Shown: one piece after another, positions 16,795 to 24,830 of the stretch
Layout: the number at the start of each line of letters is the position of its first letter
Numbering within the stretch: the stretch's first letter is position 1
Origin: Pseudomonadota bacterium
Lineage (GTDB): Bacteria > Desulfobacterota > Binatia > UBA9968
NCBI GenBank assembly: GCA_021324155.1
Contig: JAJPJQ010000042.1
Location: 124,001-188,000 of the forward strand
Direction: 5' to 3'
DNA length: 64,000 bases
Made by a program: the position numbers and the translations under genes
Notes under the pieces: model-generated
Database searches by the model: none
Told to the model about the DNA's origin: nothing
Seen by the model: only the letters and a program-made list of their open reading frames with translations

Positions 16795-18420
16795 TCAGTT
16801 CGCGCGCAAATCCGGCAGCGGCGTCTTCGCCGCCTGCTCGGCGTAATCGTCCGCGACTCTCTGCGGCAGCAAACCTTCCTTGACGAGCTTCCCCGCCGCC
16901 GCCTTGACGCAGCTCACATAGACGTTGCGGTTGAACGCCTCGCCCTTTTTCAACAGGCCGATGCGCTGCCATGCCTGCGTCAGGTTCTCGCGCTTGTCGC
17001 GCCTGCCGTTGCCGTTCATGTCGACGAACTCGCCGCGAGCATCGAGCGGCTCCTGATTGATGCCGTCGAAGCGCGCGAGCGACGTCTCCTGCCCTCCCCG
17101 TCTTCCCGGATTAATGCCGAGCGGGAAGACATGATACACGCCGAGCGGGCACGCGACTTCCGGCAGCGCGATGGCGCCGCCGCCCAATTCTTTCAAATCG
17201 CTCTTGGTCGCCGTAGGCGCGATGCCCTTGTCAACCCAGGCGTCGAGTCGGTCGATAAACGAATCGTACAATCCTGACAGATCGACATTCTGGGGCACGA
17301 GATCGGCACGGTCGACCTGACCGGCGTCGAAATGGCTGACGCCAAGAATTTCGTACATGCGGTGCTCGCCGCCGAGTCCTTTGTCACGCAGCATGGTCGC
17401 GTTCAGGCGCTTATTCGGGATGTAATCGCCGGTCTCGCCGAGATAAAGCATATGGCTCACGTCGATCTGCTTCGCGAACGCCTTTCTGTCTTCGTCGGTC
17501 GTGAACAGCGTATCCTTGCCGTCAACGACGAGCTTCGGCAGCCACATGCCACCGCCCGCGTCGTCCAAGAGAAAGCCGTCGAATAGACGCTTGCCGTCGT
17601 CGCCGCGGTTCGCGCCCGGCATATAGTTGATGAGGCGACCGAGAAACCCGCCGGCCGAATGGCCGTAGAAGTAACTGTGCTTCGGCTTCGATCCTAAATT
17701 CTTCACAATCATATTTTGCGCGAGCTGCGTCCACGACGCGATCAACCCCGCATGCGCGCTCACGTTGTTCTTTGCCATGGTGCTGCCGTCGTCGAGCGTG
17801 ACGGTGATGTCGCCGTTGCTGCGATCGGAGGAGCGCATCGTGTGCGCGACCGCGAAGCCCTTGTCAATCATCAGCGTCGTGTAGCGGTTGACGTTCGCGA
17901 GCCGGTTGTATTTCGCGTGCGGGTCGCGCGGCAGCAGCGCGCCGACATCACCGTACGACCCCGCGCCGTGCGCGCCGACAAAGAGCTTGCCGTTCCAATC
18001 GCGTGCGTTCTCCGGATACATGATCGTCATGCCATGACCGGTCCCCGCTTCATAGCGGCCGACGCCGTGCGCGCGCGGCCCCTTCAAGCCCGACTGCACG
18101 AAGACGAAGTCCGGTCCGTCGGTGAAATAGATCGCGCGCTGGCCTTTTTCCTTCGAGGCCCAGCCTTCGACCGTGCCGGTGAGGCGAACTTCCACGCGGC
18201 GGAAGCGCTGGCCTTTGATGTTGAAGACCGTCTCGTCGGAGACGATATAGCATTGCTCGATACCGACGTTTTTTCCCATCACCTGCTTTGCCGCCGGAGC
18301 GAACTCGTTGCACGAGGCGGCATTTTTCAACCTGGCGTCCTTCGATTTCTCTTGCGCGAATCCAACGCCGTCAAAAAGCAGAAGAAAGATTGCAGTGATC
18401 ACGATGAGAAGCCTCGGCAT
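16795..18420 (-). CDS. Secreted alpha/beta hydrolase-like protein
   Basis: 541 residues with an N-terminal signal peptide (IVITAIFLLLFDGVGFA-QE) and GGGAGG Shine-Dalgarno. The nucleophile elbow YGHSAGGFL (Ser255) and a late His in LGVSHFDAG indicate an esterase/tannase-like alpha/beta hydrolase; several cysteines could form periplasmic disulfides. The C-terminal 120 residues include MNGNGRRDKRENL, a calcium-loop-like stretch. It is larger than simple esterases and close to the poorly characterised alpha/beta-hydrolase-domain secreted family. Convergent with the VOC gene, 3 bases apart. Substrate unknown; a periplasmic ester or lactone is plausible. Confidence 0.75.
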   Translation of the reverse strand: MPRLLIVITAIFLLLFDGVGFAQEKSKDARLKNAASCNEFAPAAKQVMGKNVGIEQCYIVSDETVFNIKGQRFRRVEVRLTGTVEGWASKEKGQRAIYFTDGPDFVFVQSGLKGPRAHGVGRYEAGTGHGMTIMYPENARDWNGKLFVGAHGAGSYGDVGALLPRDPHAKYNRLANVNRYTTLMIDKGFAVAHTMRSSDRSNGDITVTLDDGSTMAKNNVSAHAGLIASWTQLAQNMIVKNLGSKPKHSYFYGHSAGGFLGRLINYMPGANRGDDGKRLFDGFLLDDAGGGMWLPKLVVDGKDTLFTTDEDRKAFAKQIDVSHMLYLGETGDYIPNKRLNATMLRDKGLGGEHRMYEILGVSHFDAGQVDRADLVPQNVDLSGLYDSFIDRLDAWVDKGIAPTATKSDLKELGGGAIALPEVACPLGVYHVFPLGINPGRRGGQETSLARFDGINQEPLDARGEFVDMNGNGRRDKRENLTQAWQRIGLLKKGEAFNRNVYVSCVKAAAGKLVKEGLLPQRVADDYAEQAAKTPLPDLRAN

Positions 18421-18519
18421 AAATGTTCCTCCCGCCGCAAGCTACGTCCGGCGAGGGGAAATTGTCAATGGTCTAGGCAGGTGGCGATTCGCGTGCAATC
18501 CTAAAGTAAGGAGTTTTTT

Positions 18520-19020
18520 ATGAAGATTACAGAAACCGCGCTGGCTGTTATCGCGGTGGCGCTTTTAGCGTTCGCTTCGAGCTGCGCCGTGGAAGCGGAT
18601 TATCCCGGGTACGCCGGCTACGACGCGTATTATTACTATCCAGACTATGAGGTCTACTACTACCCGCGGTCGCACCAATACTGGTGGCGCGACGGCAACG
18701 ACTGGAGACATGGCGACCGCGCGCCCTCGCGGTTCGTGCTCCGGGACCGCGACCGGGTGCGCATCGATATGGACCACCAGCCGCACACCGATCACGCGCG
18801 GGTACGCGACATGCACCCGTCGCACAATCAGGCGCGCAACGACGCCACAGACGGTGCCGCTGGCCGAAGGGAGGGCGGAACACGCGGCGGCGACCGCGGC
18901 GCAGCGCGTGGCGGAGCCGATCGTGGTGGTAGAGGTGGCGATAGAGGCGGTGGTGGCGGCGGTGGTGACAGAGGCGGCGGCGCTGGAGATAGAGGCGGCG
19001 GGGACGGCGGCCGCAGATAG
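18520..19020 (+). CDS. Secreted protein with Tyr-rich head and Gly/Arg/Asp-rich tail
   Basis: 166 residues, preceded by AAGGAG. An N-terminal hydrophobic segment ends FASSCAVEA, a weak lipobox or signal-peptidase site. It is followed by a Tyr-rich stretch (DAYYYYPDYEVYYYP), then YWWRDGNDWRHGDRAPSRFV, similar to the short W-R-D-G motif of small periplasmic proteins. From about residue 115 to the end the chain is almost only G, R, D and A, in repeats of RGGDRGG type. The last 45 residues are low complexity and probably disordered. Function unknown. Confidence 0.7.
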   Translation: MKITETALAVIAVALLAFASSCAVEADYPGYAGYDAYYYYPDYEVYYYPRSHQYWWRDGNDWRHGDRAPSRFVLRDRDRVRIDMDHQPHTDHARVRDMHPSHNQARNDATDGAAGRREGGTRGGDRGAARGGADRGGRGGDRGGGGGGGDRGGGAGDRGGGDGGRR

Positions 19021-19074
19021 GTAACGGACGAAAACGAAGTCAACTGAACTATGTGGCGCGGCGTTAAATATGCC

Positions 19075-19650
19075 TCAGCTTCCGTCCACCTCTTCCGCTG
19101 TTTTGGCCGCTTCGGTTAGATGGTCGATGTTCGTGGGCTTCTGCATCTGACTCAGCTCTTGGTCCTGCGGCCGGGGAATACCGAGGTGATCGTGGATCGA
19201 GACGATGAGCTCCATCATTTTAGTCACCTCGCGCTCGGCGATCATGTCCACCTGGAGATTGACGCGCGCGCGCCGGTCCGCGAGGCGTGCTTGGCGATTC
19301 TCCGACATCAGGATGAAGGTCGAGAGGAAAATCGCCTCGAGCGATACCACCATCGTCAGAAACGTAAACGGATAAGGATCGAACGGCTTGAAGCCGAGCC
19401 AGCCTATGTTTACCACAAGCCAGGCGGCGAACCATGCGACGTGAATCCAAACGAAGGTCATGCTGCCGGTGAAACTCGCGATCCGGTCGGCGATCTTCTC
19501 GCTCAACGTCCGGTCGTGCGACTCGAGCTTGAGAATGTCGTTGATCGTGTTCCCGACGTGATCGCTGCCTTTGTTCACGAGCTCAGGATGCGTTTTTGTG
19601 GTCGGCAATCGGTTGCGGCGCGATTTCCGCCCGTTTCTTTTTTTCACCAC
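19075..19650 (-). CDS. DUF1003 membrane protein
   Basis: 191 residues, GTG start overlapping the preceding gene's stop by 7 bases. The DUF1003 core is evident: LSEKIADRIASFTGSMTFVW, two transmembrane helices (IHVAWFAAWLVVNIGWLG and FTFLTMVVSLEAIFLSTFIL), then SENRQARLADRRARVNLQVD and a helical tail. The head is basic (KKRNGRKSRRNR). Family function is not established. It is coupled to the small secreted protein upstream. Confidence 0.88.
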   Translation of the reverse strand: MVKKRNGRKSRRNRLPTTKTHPELVNKGSDHVGNTINDILKLESHDRTLSEKIADRIASFTGSMTFVWIHVAWFAAWLVVNIGWLGFKPFDPYPFTFLTMVVSLEAIFLSTFILMSENRQARLADRRARVNLQVDMIAEREVTKMMELIVSIHDHLGIPRPQDQELSQMQKPTNIDHLTEAAKTAEEVDGS

Positions 19651-19919
19651 TCCACCACCAACGGATTGATCGGTTTGTAGCCGCGATGCTTATTCGCCGC
19701 GACTTTCTCCTGCTCCTCGGTCACCGGGTTGACAGGCTTCGGTTGGTCTTTGCGCGCGGACTGCTTGAGGTCCGCAATATAATCGTCGAATGTATACGGC
19801 CGCAGCGCGAGCTCAGGACGCAGCCTTGAGGGCTGGGGCGGCTTTTCGGTGCGGTCATCAGCGGTCGCGGCAGCCGGAAGCGCGAGCAAAAAGGCGAGAA
19901 TATACGGCGTGTATTTCAT
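19644..19919 (-). CDS. Small periplasmic protein of unknown function
   Basis: 91 residues from ATG 19919, chosen because a signal peptide (MKYTPYILAFLLALPAAATA) begins there and AGGGGTG precedes it; a longer frame to 19973 would bury it. The mature part is short, charged and Pro-rich (KPPQPSRLRPELALRPYTFDDYIADLKQSARKDQPKP). I do not recognise a family. It overlaps the DUF1003 gene by 7 bases, so the two are likely co-translated. Confidence 0.6.
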   Translation of the reverse strand: MKYTPYILAFLLALPAAATADDRTEKPPQPSRLRPELALRPYTFDDYIADLKQSARKDQPKPVNPVTEEQEKVAANKHRGYKPINPLVVEW

Positions 19920-20000
19920 AAATTCACCCCTGGCTCTTCGTAGAGCAAGCAAGGTGCCAAGCTGGAATTGCAAGGGTTTTTCGAATCGCCGCTGCCGGAC

Positions 20001-20034
20001 CCGGTAAATTTTTCCCGTCTGCGGGATTTACCGG
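20001..20034. repeat. Hairpin-forming inverted repeat
   Basis: CCGGTAAAT (20001-20009) pairs exactly with ATTTACCGG (20026-20034), enclosing a second stem CCCG/CGGG around TCTG. It lies 66 bases after the end of the antiporter-rhodanese gene and 81 bases before the next start on the same strand. There is no T-run, so it may be a processing or factor-dependent termination hairpin. Confidence 0.5.
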
Positions 20035-20099
20035 ATAAATGGGTTATCGGCAGGATGCGTGTCTGAAGAATGATGCGCCGGTAACAAAAATTCGGGGTT

Positions 20100-21734
20100 T
20101 CAAACCGCTTCTTTTTCTTCGACCGGTAAGCCTGCGTCGAGCCAGGCGCGCCAGCCGCCGACGAGCGCGCGCGCCCGAGTCCATCCCGCCTTTCGCAGCT
20201 GCTGCGCCGCACGGGCGCTCGTCGCTTCGTCGGGTCAGGCGCAGAAAAGAATCAGCGATGTGTTCTTCGGGATGGCGAGCTCCGCCACTCGGCGCACGAC
20301 GTGCTCGGCGGGGATTCGGATCGCTCCTCCCGCTCCGCGCCTGTCGTCCAGCAGGCTGTGCTCCGAACGGACATCCAGAATGACTACCGGATCGCCGCTT
20401 TGGCGCAGCCGCCCAAGCTCGTCGATCGTTATGCGGTCGTCCGCTGGCCCGGCTGGCGTCTCTTGCGCAGGATGATCGATAGACACGGCATCGACCGTGG
20501 CCGGCGGGGCGCCGCGCAATTTGCTCGGCCGACGGCGGCGTCCGAGAAACATCAGCGAACCGCCGTGCAGCACGACCGAGAACAGCACGACGAAACACGC
20601 GACATGAAAAAGATAGTCGCTTCCGCGCGCGCCGGCGAAGACCGGAACCAGGATGAGCAGCAGGGAGCTCAAGCCGCGCGGGCCGAACCAAGCGATCAGC
20701 ATACATTCCTTCGGCTGGAGGTGCATCGTCGAGAGGGCGGCCAAAAATGCGACCAGCCGGACGAGCACGACCGAGACCGCAAGCAGCAGCACGGGCCAGG
20801 TCAAGACGGTGAAGCCGGTCCAAATGAGCGAGCTGCCGAAAAGGACGAACGCGAACAGCAGCGCCATCTCGGCGGTGGTCTCGCCGTATTCGAGAAAGCA
20901 GTCGCAGAGGTCGAGATCGAGCGCCGCGATCGTAAGTCCGGCCGTGAAGGCCGCGAGAAAGCCGCTGCCGTGGACCGATTCCGCGGCGGCGTAGGCGGCG
21001 AACGCGACGCCGAGCGAATAGAGCGACTCGTAATCCCGGCGGACGCCGACCTTGCGCCGTATCATGTCGAGCGCGGCGAGGGCGAGCAGTCCCACGGCGA
21101 TGCCGGCCCCGGGACCGAGTAAAAGGAAATCGAGCACGAGCCTAGCCCAATCGATCGGAACGAGTTGGCCGCCCTCCCTCAAAAACGGCAGCGCAACAAG
21201 AATCACGGGCAGAAGAACGATGTCGTTGAGGCCGCTTTCCAGACGTAGCGCCAGCCGCACGTTATCCGAGAGCCCCGGACGTCGCACAAGGCTGCGCAAC
21301 ATGACCGGGTCTGTCGAGGCGAGCGCGGCACCGAGAATCGCCGCCGCTGCAGGCGGGAGGTCGAGCACATACCAAGCGACCAGCGCGATCAGCAAGGCGC
21401 TGAGCACCGTGCCAGGGCCGAGCACGACAAAGGCGAGACGCTCGTGCCGCCGTACCTCCGCCATCGGCAGGCTTACGGCGTCGGTGAAAAGGACCAGCGT
21501 CAAGCTCAGCGTCGCGACGACGAAGAGAATCGGCGAATCTAGCCTGACATCGAGAAGGCGGAGCCCCGCCGGGCCGAGGACGGCCCCAAGCGCGAGAAAG
21601 ACGCCCACTTGAGGAACGTCGCTTCTGTCGATCAAGCCCGACAGCAGCGCTGCGATGATGATCACGACGCCGACCAGGGCGAGCGTGAACATGAAGAATT
21701 GCGGGTCGCCGGCGTTCATCGTCAGCCGGACCAT
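20100..21734 (-). CDS. CPA1 Na+/H+ antiporter fused to rhodanese; probable selenoprotein with in-frame UGA
   Basis: Read normally the frame stops at the UGA at 20235-20237 after 499 residues. Read through, it runs 44 more codons to a TGA at 20100-20102 (544 residues). Residues 10-415 are a CPA1 antiporter with 11-12 helices, ASTDPV (Asp142) and ESGLND (Asn170-Asp171). Residues 450-544 are a rhodanese: VVILDVRSEHS, then LILFCA-UGA-PDEATSARAA, ending LVGGWRAWLDAGLPVE, the canonical rhodanese finish. The UGA falls at the second position of a C-x-C-P-type loop (C498, residue 500), where I expect homologues to have Cys, the classic Sec site. A hairpin follows at 20204-20218. The alternative is a recent nonsense mutation, but the downstream codons show no decay. 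ATG 21719 is another possible start. Confidence 0.8.
20204..20237 (-). promoter_or_regulatory. UGA(Sec) codon with candidate bacterial SECIS hairpin
   Basis: On the minus-strand RNA, after the UGA (20237-20235) come 16 bases and then the stem GCGCC/GGCGC (20218-20214 with 20208-20204) closing the five-base loop CGUGC. The loop begins 21 bases past the UGA and has G at its second position, which fits the loose bacterial SECIS rule. The stem is only five pairs, so this is a candidate, not a proven element. Confidence 0.5.
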
Positions 21735-21803
21735 AGCAGGTTGGAGACAGCCTGCAAACGCCGCGTCTGCGGGCGTTTACGCGATCAAATTGATAAACAA
21801 TAT

Positions 21804-21822
21804 CGATCTAAAATTTAGATCG
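21804..21822. promoter_or_regulatory. Perfect 19-base palindrome upstream of the antiporter gene
   Basis: CGATCTAAAATTTAGATCG is a perfect 9-1-9 palindrome in an AT-rich patch, 70 bases before the antiporter start and 49 bases after the modA stop on the same strand. Length and symmetry fit a dimeric repressor site or a small hairpin. No T-run follows. Confidence 0.5.
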
Positions 21823-21870
21823 CCACGATCAAAATTTTGGATGGCAATAATGAGGATATTTATGATCCGG

Positions 21871-22641
21871 TCAATTCAGAACGACAAAGCCGTATTTTTT
21901 GAACGCCTGTCCGGCGGCGGCGCCAGCGACATATTTCATGAAATCACGCGCGGCGTCTTTGTGCTTCGATTCCTTGACGATCGCCGCCGGGTAAGTGATC
22001 TTCGGCCCCTTGTCGATCGGCACTTCGTAGGCGATCTTCACTTTCTTCGAAATCGCCGCGTCGGTCTTGTAGACGAAGCCGGCATCGACGTTTCCGCTTT
22101 CGACGGCGGTCAGCGTCGCCCGTACGTCCTGGACAGGAATGATCTTGGGCTTCACTTGATCCCACAGACCTCCGTCAGTCAAATATTTGGTCGTATAGCC
22201 GCTCACCGGAACCGAAGGCTCGGCGAGCGCGATCCGCTTGAAGTCCTGCTTCAGTAAATCCTTCGGCGATGACAGCTCGAGCTTGGAATCGGACGGCACG
22301 ACAATGACGAGCTGGTTCGAAAGCAGGTTTTTCCGCGTGCCGGGCTCCAGCAGTCCCTTTTTGTCGAGGTTGTCCATTTGCGGCAGATCGGCAGAAAAAA
22401 ACATATCCGCCGGCGCCCCTTCTTCGATCTGGCGTGCCAGGCCGCTCGACGGGCCGAAGTTGAATTTGACCGTATTCTTGGATTTCGCCTGGTAGCCCGC
22501 CGCGATCTCTTTTAACACGTCCGTGAGACTCGCCGCCGCCGAGACGAGAATCTCGTCGGCGCGCGCGAATGGCGGAAATGTCAGAAACATCGCTATTATC
22601 GCCGGACCGGCCCAGTTTCTTAACTTTTGCTTTAAGTTCAT
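21871..22641 (-). CDS. modA: Molybdate ABC transporter substrate-binding protein
   Basis: Binds periplasmic molybdate or tungstate. 256 residues from ATG 22641 (upstream in-frame ATG 22680 rejected because the signal peptide starts here: LRNWAGPAIIAMFLTFPPFARA). Family landmarks: VSAAASLTDVLKEIAAGY (oxyanion Ser), FGPSSGLARQIEEGAPADMFFSAD, LVIVVPSD, a Tyr-containing YTTKYL and ESGNVDAGFVYKTDA. modB and modC are not in the window. The Moco dehydrogenase at 48.5-51.2 kb would be a user of the metal. Divergent from the PaaA/C-like gene. Confidence 0.93.
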   Translation of the reverse strand: MNLKQKLRNWAGPAIIAMFLTFPPFARADEILVSAAASLTDVLKEIAAGYQAKSKNTVKFNFGPSSGLARQIEEGAPADMFFSADLPQMDNLDKKGLLEPGTRKNLLSNQLVIVVPSDSKLELSSPKDLLKQDFKRIALAEPSVPVSGYTTKYLTDGGLWDQVKPKIIPVQDVRATLTAVESGNVDAGFVYKTDAAISKKVKIAYEVPIDKGPKITYPAAIVKESKHKDAARDFMKYVAGAAAGQAFKKYGFVVLN

Positions 22642-22733
22642 GGTCTTCCGACCATAACAGTCACGCCCCGACCGCTTCAACGACCACCCTTGGTGCCCCG
22701 AAAAAAAGGTCTAAACTTAATATAGGAGGCATC

Positions 22734-23450
22734 ATGTTCAGGGACAAAATAGGCTTGAAAGACTTAGAAAAAATGGATGGGGAGTACCGCGACCTGCTGG
22801 GTCGCGTGCTGACGATCCAGGCGGACTGCGAGATCGGCGGCCCGCACTTGTATGTGAAGGACATTCTCCCGAGCGCGCCGAGCAAGACCGACCAGCTGGT
22901 CGTGGCCCGGACCGCCGCGGAGGAAGTGGACCATTTCCGCAAAATCGCCCGCGTCGCCGGCGACATGGGGGTCGACGTATCGCCGGTGCTGAGCCAGCCG
23001 AATCAGCAGCGCTATCTCGACGCCTTCCGCGGCATCATTCGCACCTGGGAGGATTTCGCGGTTTTCGGCTTCTTGATCGACCGCGTCGGCCGCTACCAGC
23101 TCGAGGAATTCTTCGGCTCGACCTACCGGCCGCTCGAAGAGATCCTGCCGAAGGTCATCAAGGAAGAGATGGGCCACATTGGCTACGGCGAGAGCAAGAC
23201 CGCGGAGATGGCGCTCAAAGGTGGCGAATCCAAAGAGAAGGCCCAGCGCGCGGTGGATTTCTGGTACGTGAAGGCGCTCGATATGTTCGGCCGCTCCGAC
23301 TCCACCCGGGATAAGCGCTACATCCATTGGGGCTTGAAGCGGCGGTCCAACGCCCAAGCGCGCGCGGAATTCATCCGCGAGGTCGATCCATTGATCCTCA
23401 AAATGGGCCTGAAAGTTCCCGACGCGCTAAAAGGCCGCCAGTACATTTAA
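22734..23450 (+). CDS. PaaA/PaaC-like ferritin-fold protein
   Basis: 238 residues from ATG 22734, preceded by AGGAGG; an earlier in-frame ATG at 22569 would overlap the divergent modA. The sequence has the helical pattern of the phenylacetyl-CoA epoxidase family (PF05138): LTIQADCEIGGPHLY, TAAEEVDHFRKIARV (E-E-x-x-H ligand pair), and a second half with IKEEMGHIGYGES (E-E-x-x-H). Both di-iron motifs are intact, so it could be a catalytic PaaA-type subunit. The other epoxidase subunits (PaaB, D, E) are absent, so a stand-alone di-iron oxygenase or an unknown role is likely. Confidence 0.8.
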   Translation: MFRDKIGLKDLEKMDGEYRDLLGRVLTIQADCEIGGPHLYVKDILPSAPSKTDQLVVARTAAEEVDHFRKIARVAGDMGVDVSPVLSQPNQQRYLDAFRGIIRTWEDFAVFGFLIDRVGRYQLEEFFGSTYRPLEEILPKVIKEEMGHIGYGESKTAEMALKGGESKEKAQRAVDFWYVKALDMFGRSDSTRDKRYIHWGLKRRSNAQARAEFIREVDPLILKMGLKVPDALKGRQYI

Positions 23451-23547
23451 GACGACGTTTCGTCGTCGAAATCTGAGCTCGCAAGGCGAACGCGCCGAAG
23501 TATCCGGGTATTGGGCCCGCGCTATATGCGCCGGCCGCGTTATCGTC

Positions 23548-24765
23548 ATGATGTACGAAGGCACAAGAGGACGAGCACGAGTTCACGCAGGCGTGCCGAG
23601 CGCGTGGATCGCCGGTCTGCTCATCGGCGTGATGTTCATGGGCAGCACGCTGGTAACGCCGCTCTACCGGCTGTACCGACAGGCTTTCGGCTTTTCCGAA
23701 CTCACGTTGACGCTGATTTATGCGGCGTACGTGATCGGGAACATGGGCGCGCTTTTCTTCTTCGGCCGGCTATCGGATCAGATCGGGCGCCGCAGTACAA
23801 GCGTTCCTTCGATGGCTCTGGGCGGCATTGCATCGATCGTATTTTTATTCGCGGGCGGTACCGCCTGGCTTTTCGTCGCGCGTATTCTCAGCGGCCTAGC
23901 GATCGGCATTGCCGCGGGGACGGGAACGGCATGGGTTGCCGAGCTTGTGCCGGACAACGATAAGGCACAGTCGAGTATGCTCGCCACGACCGCGAATTTC
24001 ATCGGTCTCGCCGTCGGCCCACTTCTAGCCGGCGTGCTCGCCCAATACATGCCGCAGCCGCTGCGTACAAGCTGGGTGGCGTACCTCATCATGCTTGGGA
24101 TCGTCGCCTGGCAAATCTTTTCTTTGGAAGAGACCGTGCGGCGGCCAGTCAAACGGCTAAGCGAGGTAGCGTTTCGCGCCCGCTTGGGCGTGCCGCACAA
24201 AATTCGGAAGCCTTTCCTGCCTCCCGCGGTGGCGGCGTTCGCGACCTTCGCGCTAATCGGTTATTACGCCGCCCTGGCGCCCAGCCTGCTGGCCGAGGAT
24301 CTCGCGATTAAGAGTCCGGCAGTCGCAGGCATAGTGGTCGCGGAAATGTTTCTAGTGGCGGCGGGTGTAGTGATCCTGACACGACGGCTGCGAAGCCGTA
24401 CCGCCATGCTGTCCGGTTTGCTGTTTCTGCTCCCGAGTCTTGCCTGCCTGCTGGTGGCCCAATCATTTGCATCGCTTTCGCTGCTAATGATCGGAACGAC
24501 GCTCGGTGGCGTCGCGTCGGCCCTCGGATATCGCGGCACGCTGCAAGTGGTCAACGGCATTGCGCCCTCGGAACAGCGTGCCGAAGTAATCTCCAGCTAT
24601 CTGATCGCCTGTTATCTCGGCAATTCGATTCCGGTGATCGGCATCGGCGTGCTTTCGATGCTGTACGGGCACCTTACGGCTTATTATGTCTTCGCAGCGA
24701 CCGTCGCTGTGCTTGGAGCCGCGGCGCTTTTCACCGGATGGCGCTATACGCCGCGGGAGGAGTAA
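23548..24765 (+). CDS. MFS transporter
   Basis: 405 residues with about 12 transmembrane helices. The loop 2-3 signature FFGRLSDQIGRRS and the motif-C-like ATTANFIGLAVGPLLAGVLA place it in the major facilitator superfamily, of the drug-H+ antiporter or sugar-efflux sort. Two adjacent ATGs (23548, 23551) are possible starts. Substrate unknown. It lies alone between the PaaA/C-like gene and the PLD-VTT gene. Confidence 0.88.
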   Translation: MMYEGTRGRARVHAGVPSAWIAGLLIGVMFMGSTLVTPLYRLYRQAFGFSELTLTLIYAAYVIGNMGALFFFGRLSDQIGRRSTSVPSMALGGIASIVFLFAGGTAWLFVARILSGLAIGIAAGTGTAWVAELVPDNDKAQSSMLATTANFIGLAVGPLLAGVLAQYMPQPLRTSWVAYLIMLGIVAWQIFSLEETVRRPVKRLSEVAFRARLGVPHKIRKPFLPPAVAAFATFALIGYYAALAPSLLAEDLAIKSPAVAGIVVAEMFLVAAGVVILTRRLRSRTAMLSGLLFLLPSLACLLVAQSFASLSLLMIGTTLGGVASALGYRGTLQVVNGIAPSEQRAEVISSYLIACYLGNSIPVIGIGVLSMLYGHLTAYYVFAATVAVLGAAALFTGWRYTPREE

Positions 24766-24830
24766 GGAACTATGCCTGCCAAAGCATACCGTCTGGAGCT
24801 TTCGGCCTCGTCTGTTAAACTTTTAGACCT

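Noticed and set aside
20235-20237. UGA as a simple end of the antiporter gene or a nonsense mutation
   Set aside because: The next 44 codons keep a perfect rhodanese end in the same frame with no other stop or indel, which neither explanation predicts; it remains an alternative until the Sec machinery is confirmed.
21804-21822. ModE-binding site for modA
   Set aside because: The palindrome is downstream of modA, not upstream, and its sequence does not resemble the ModE consensus.
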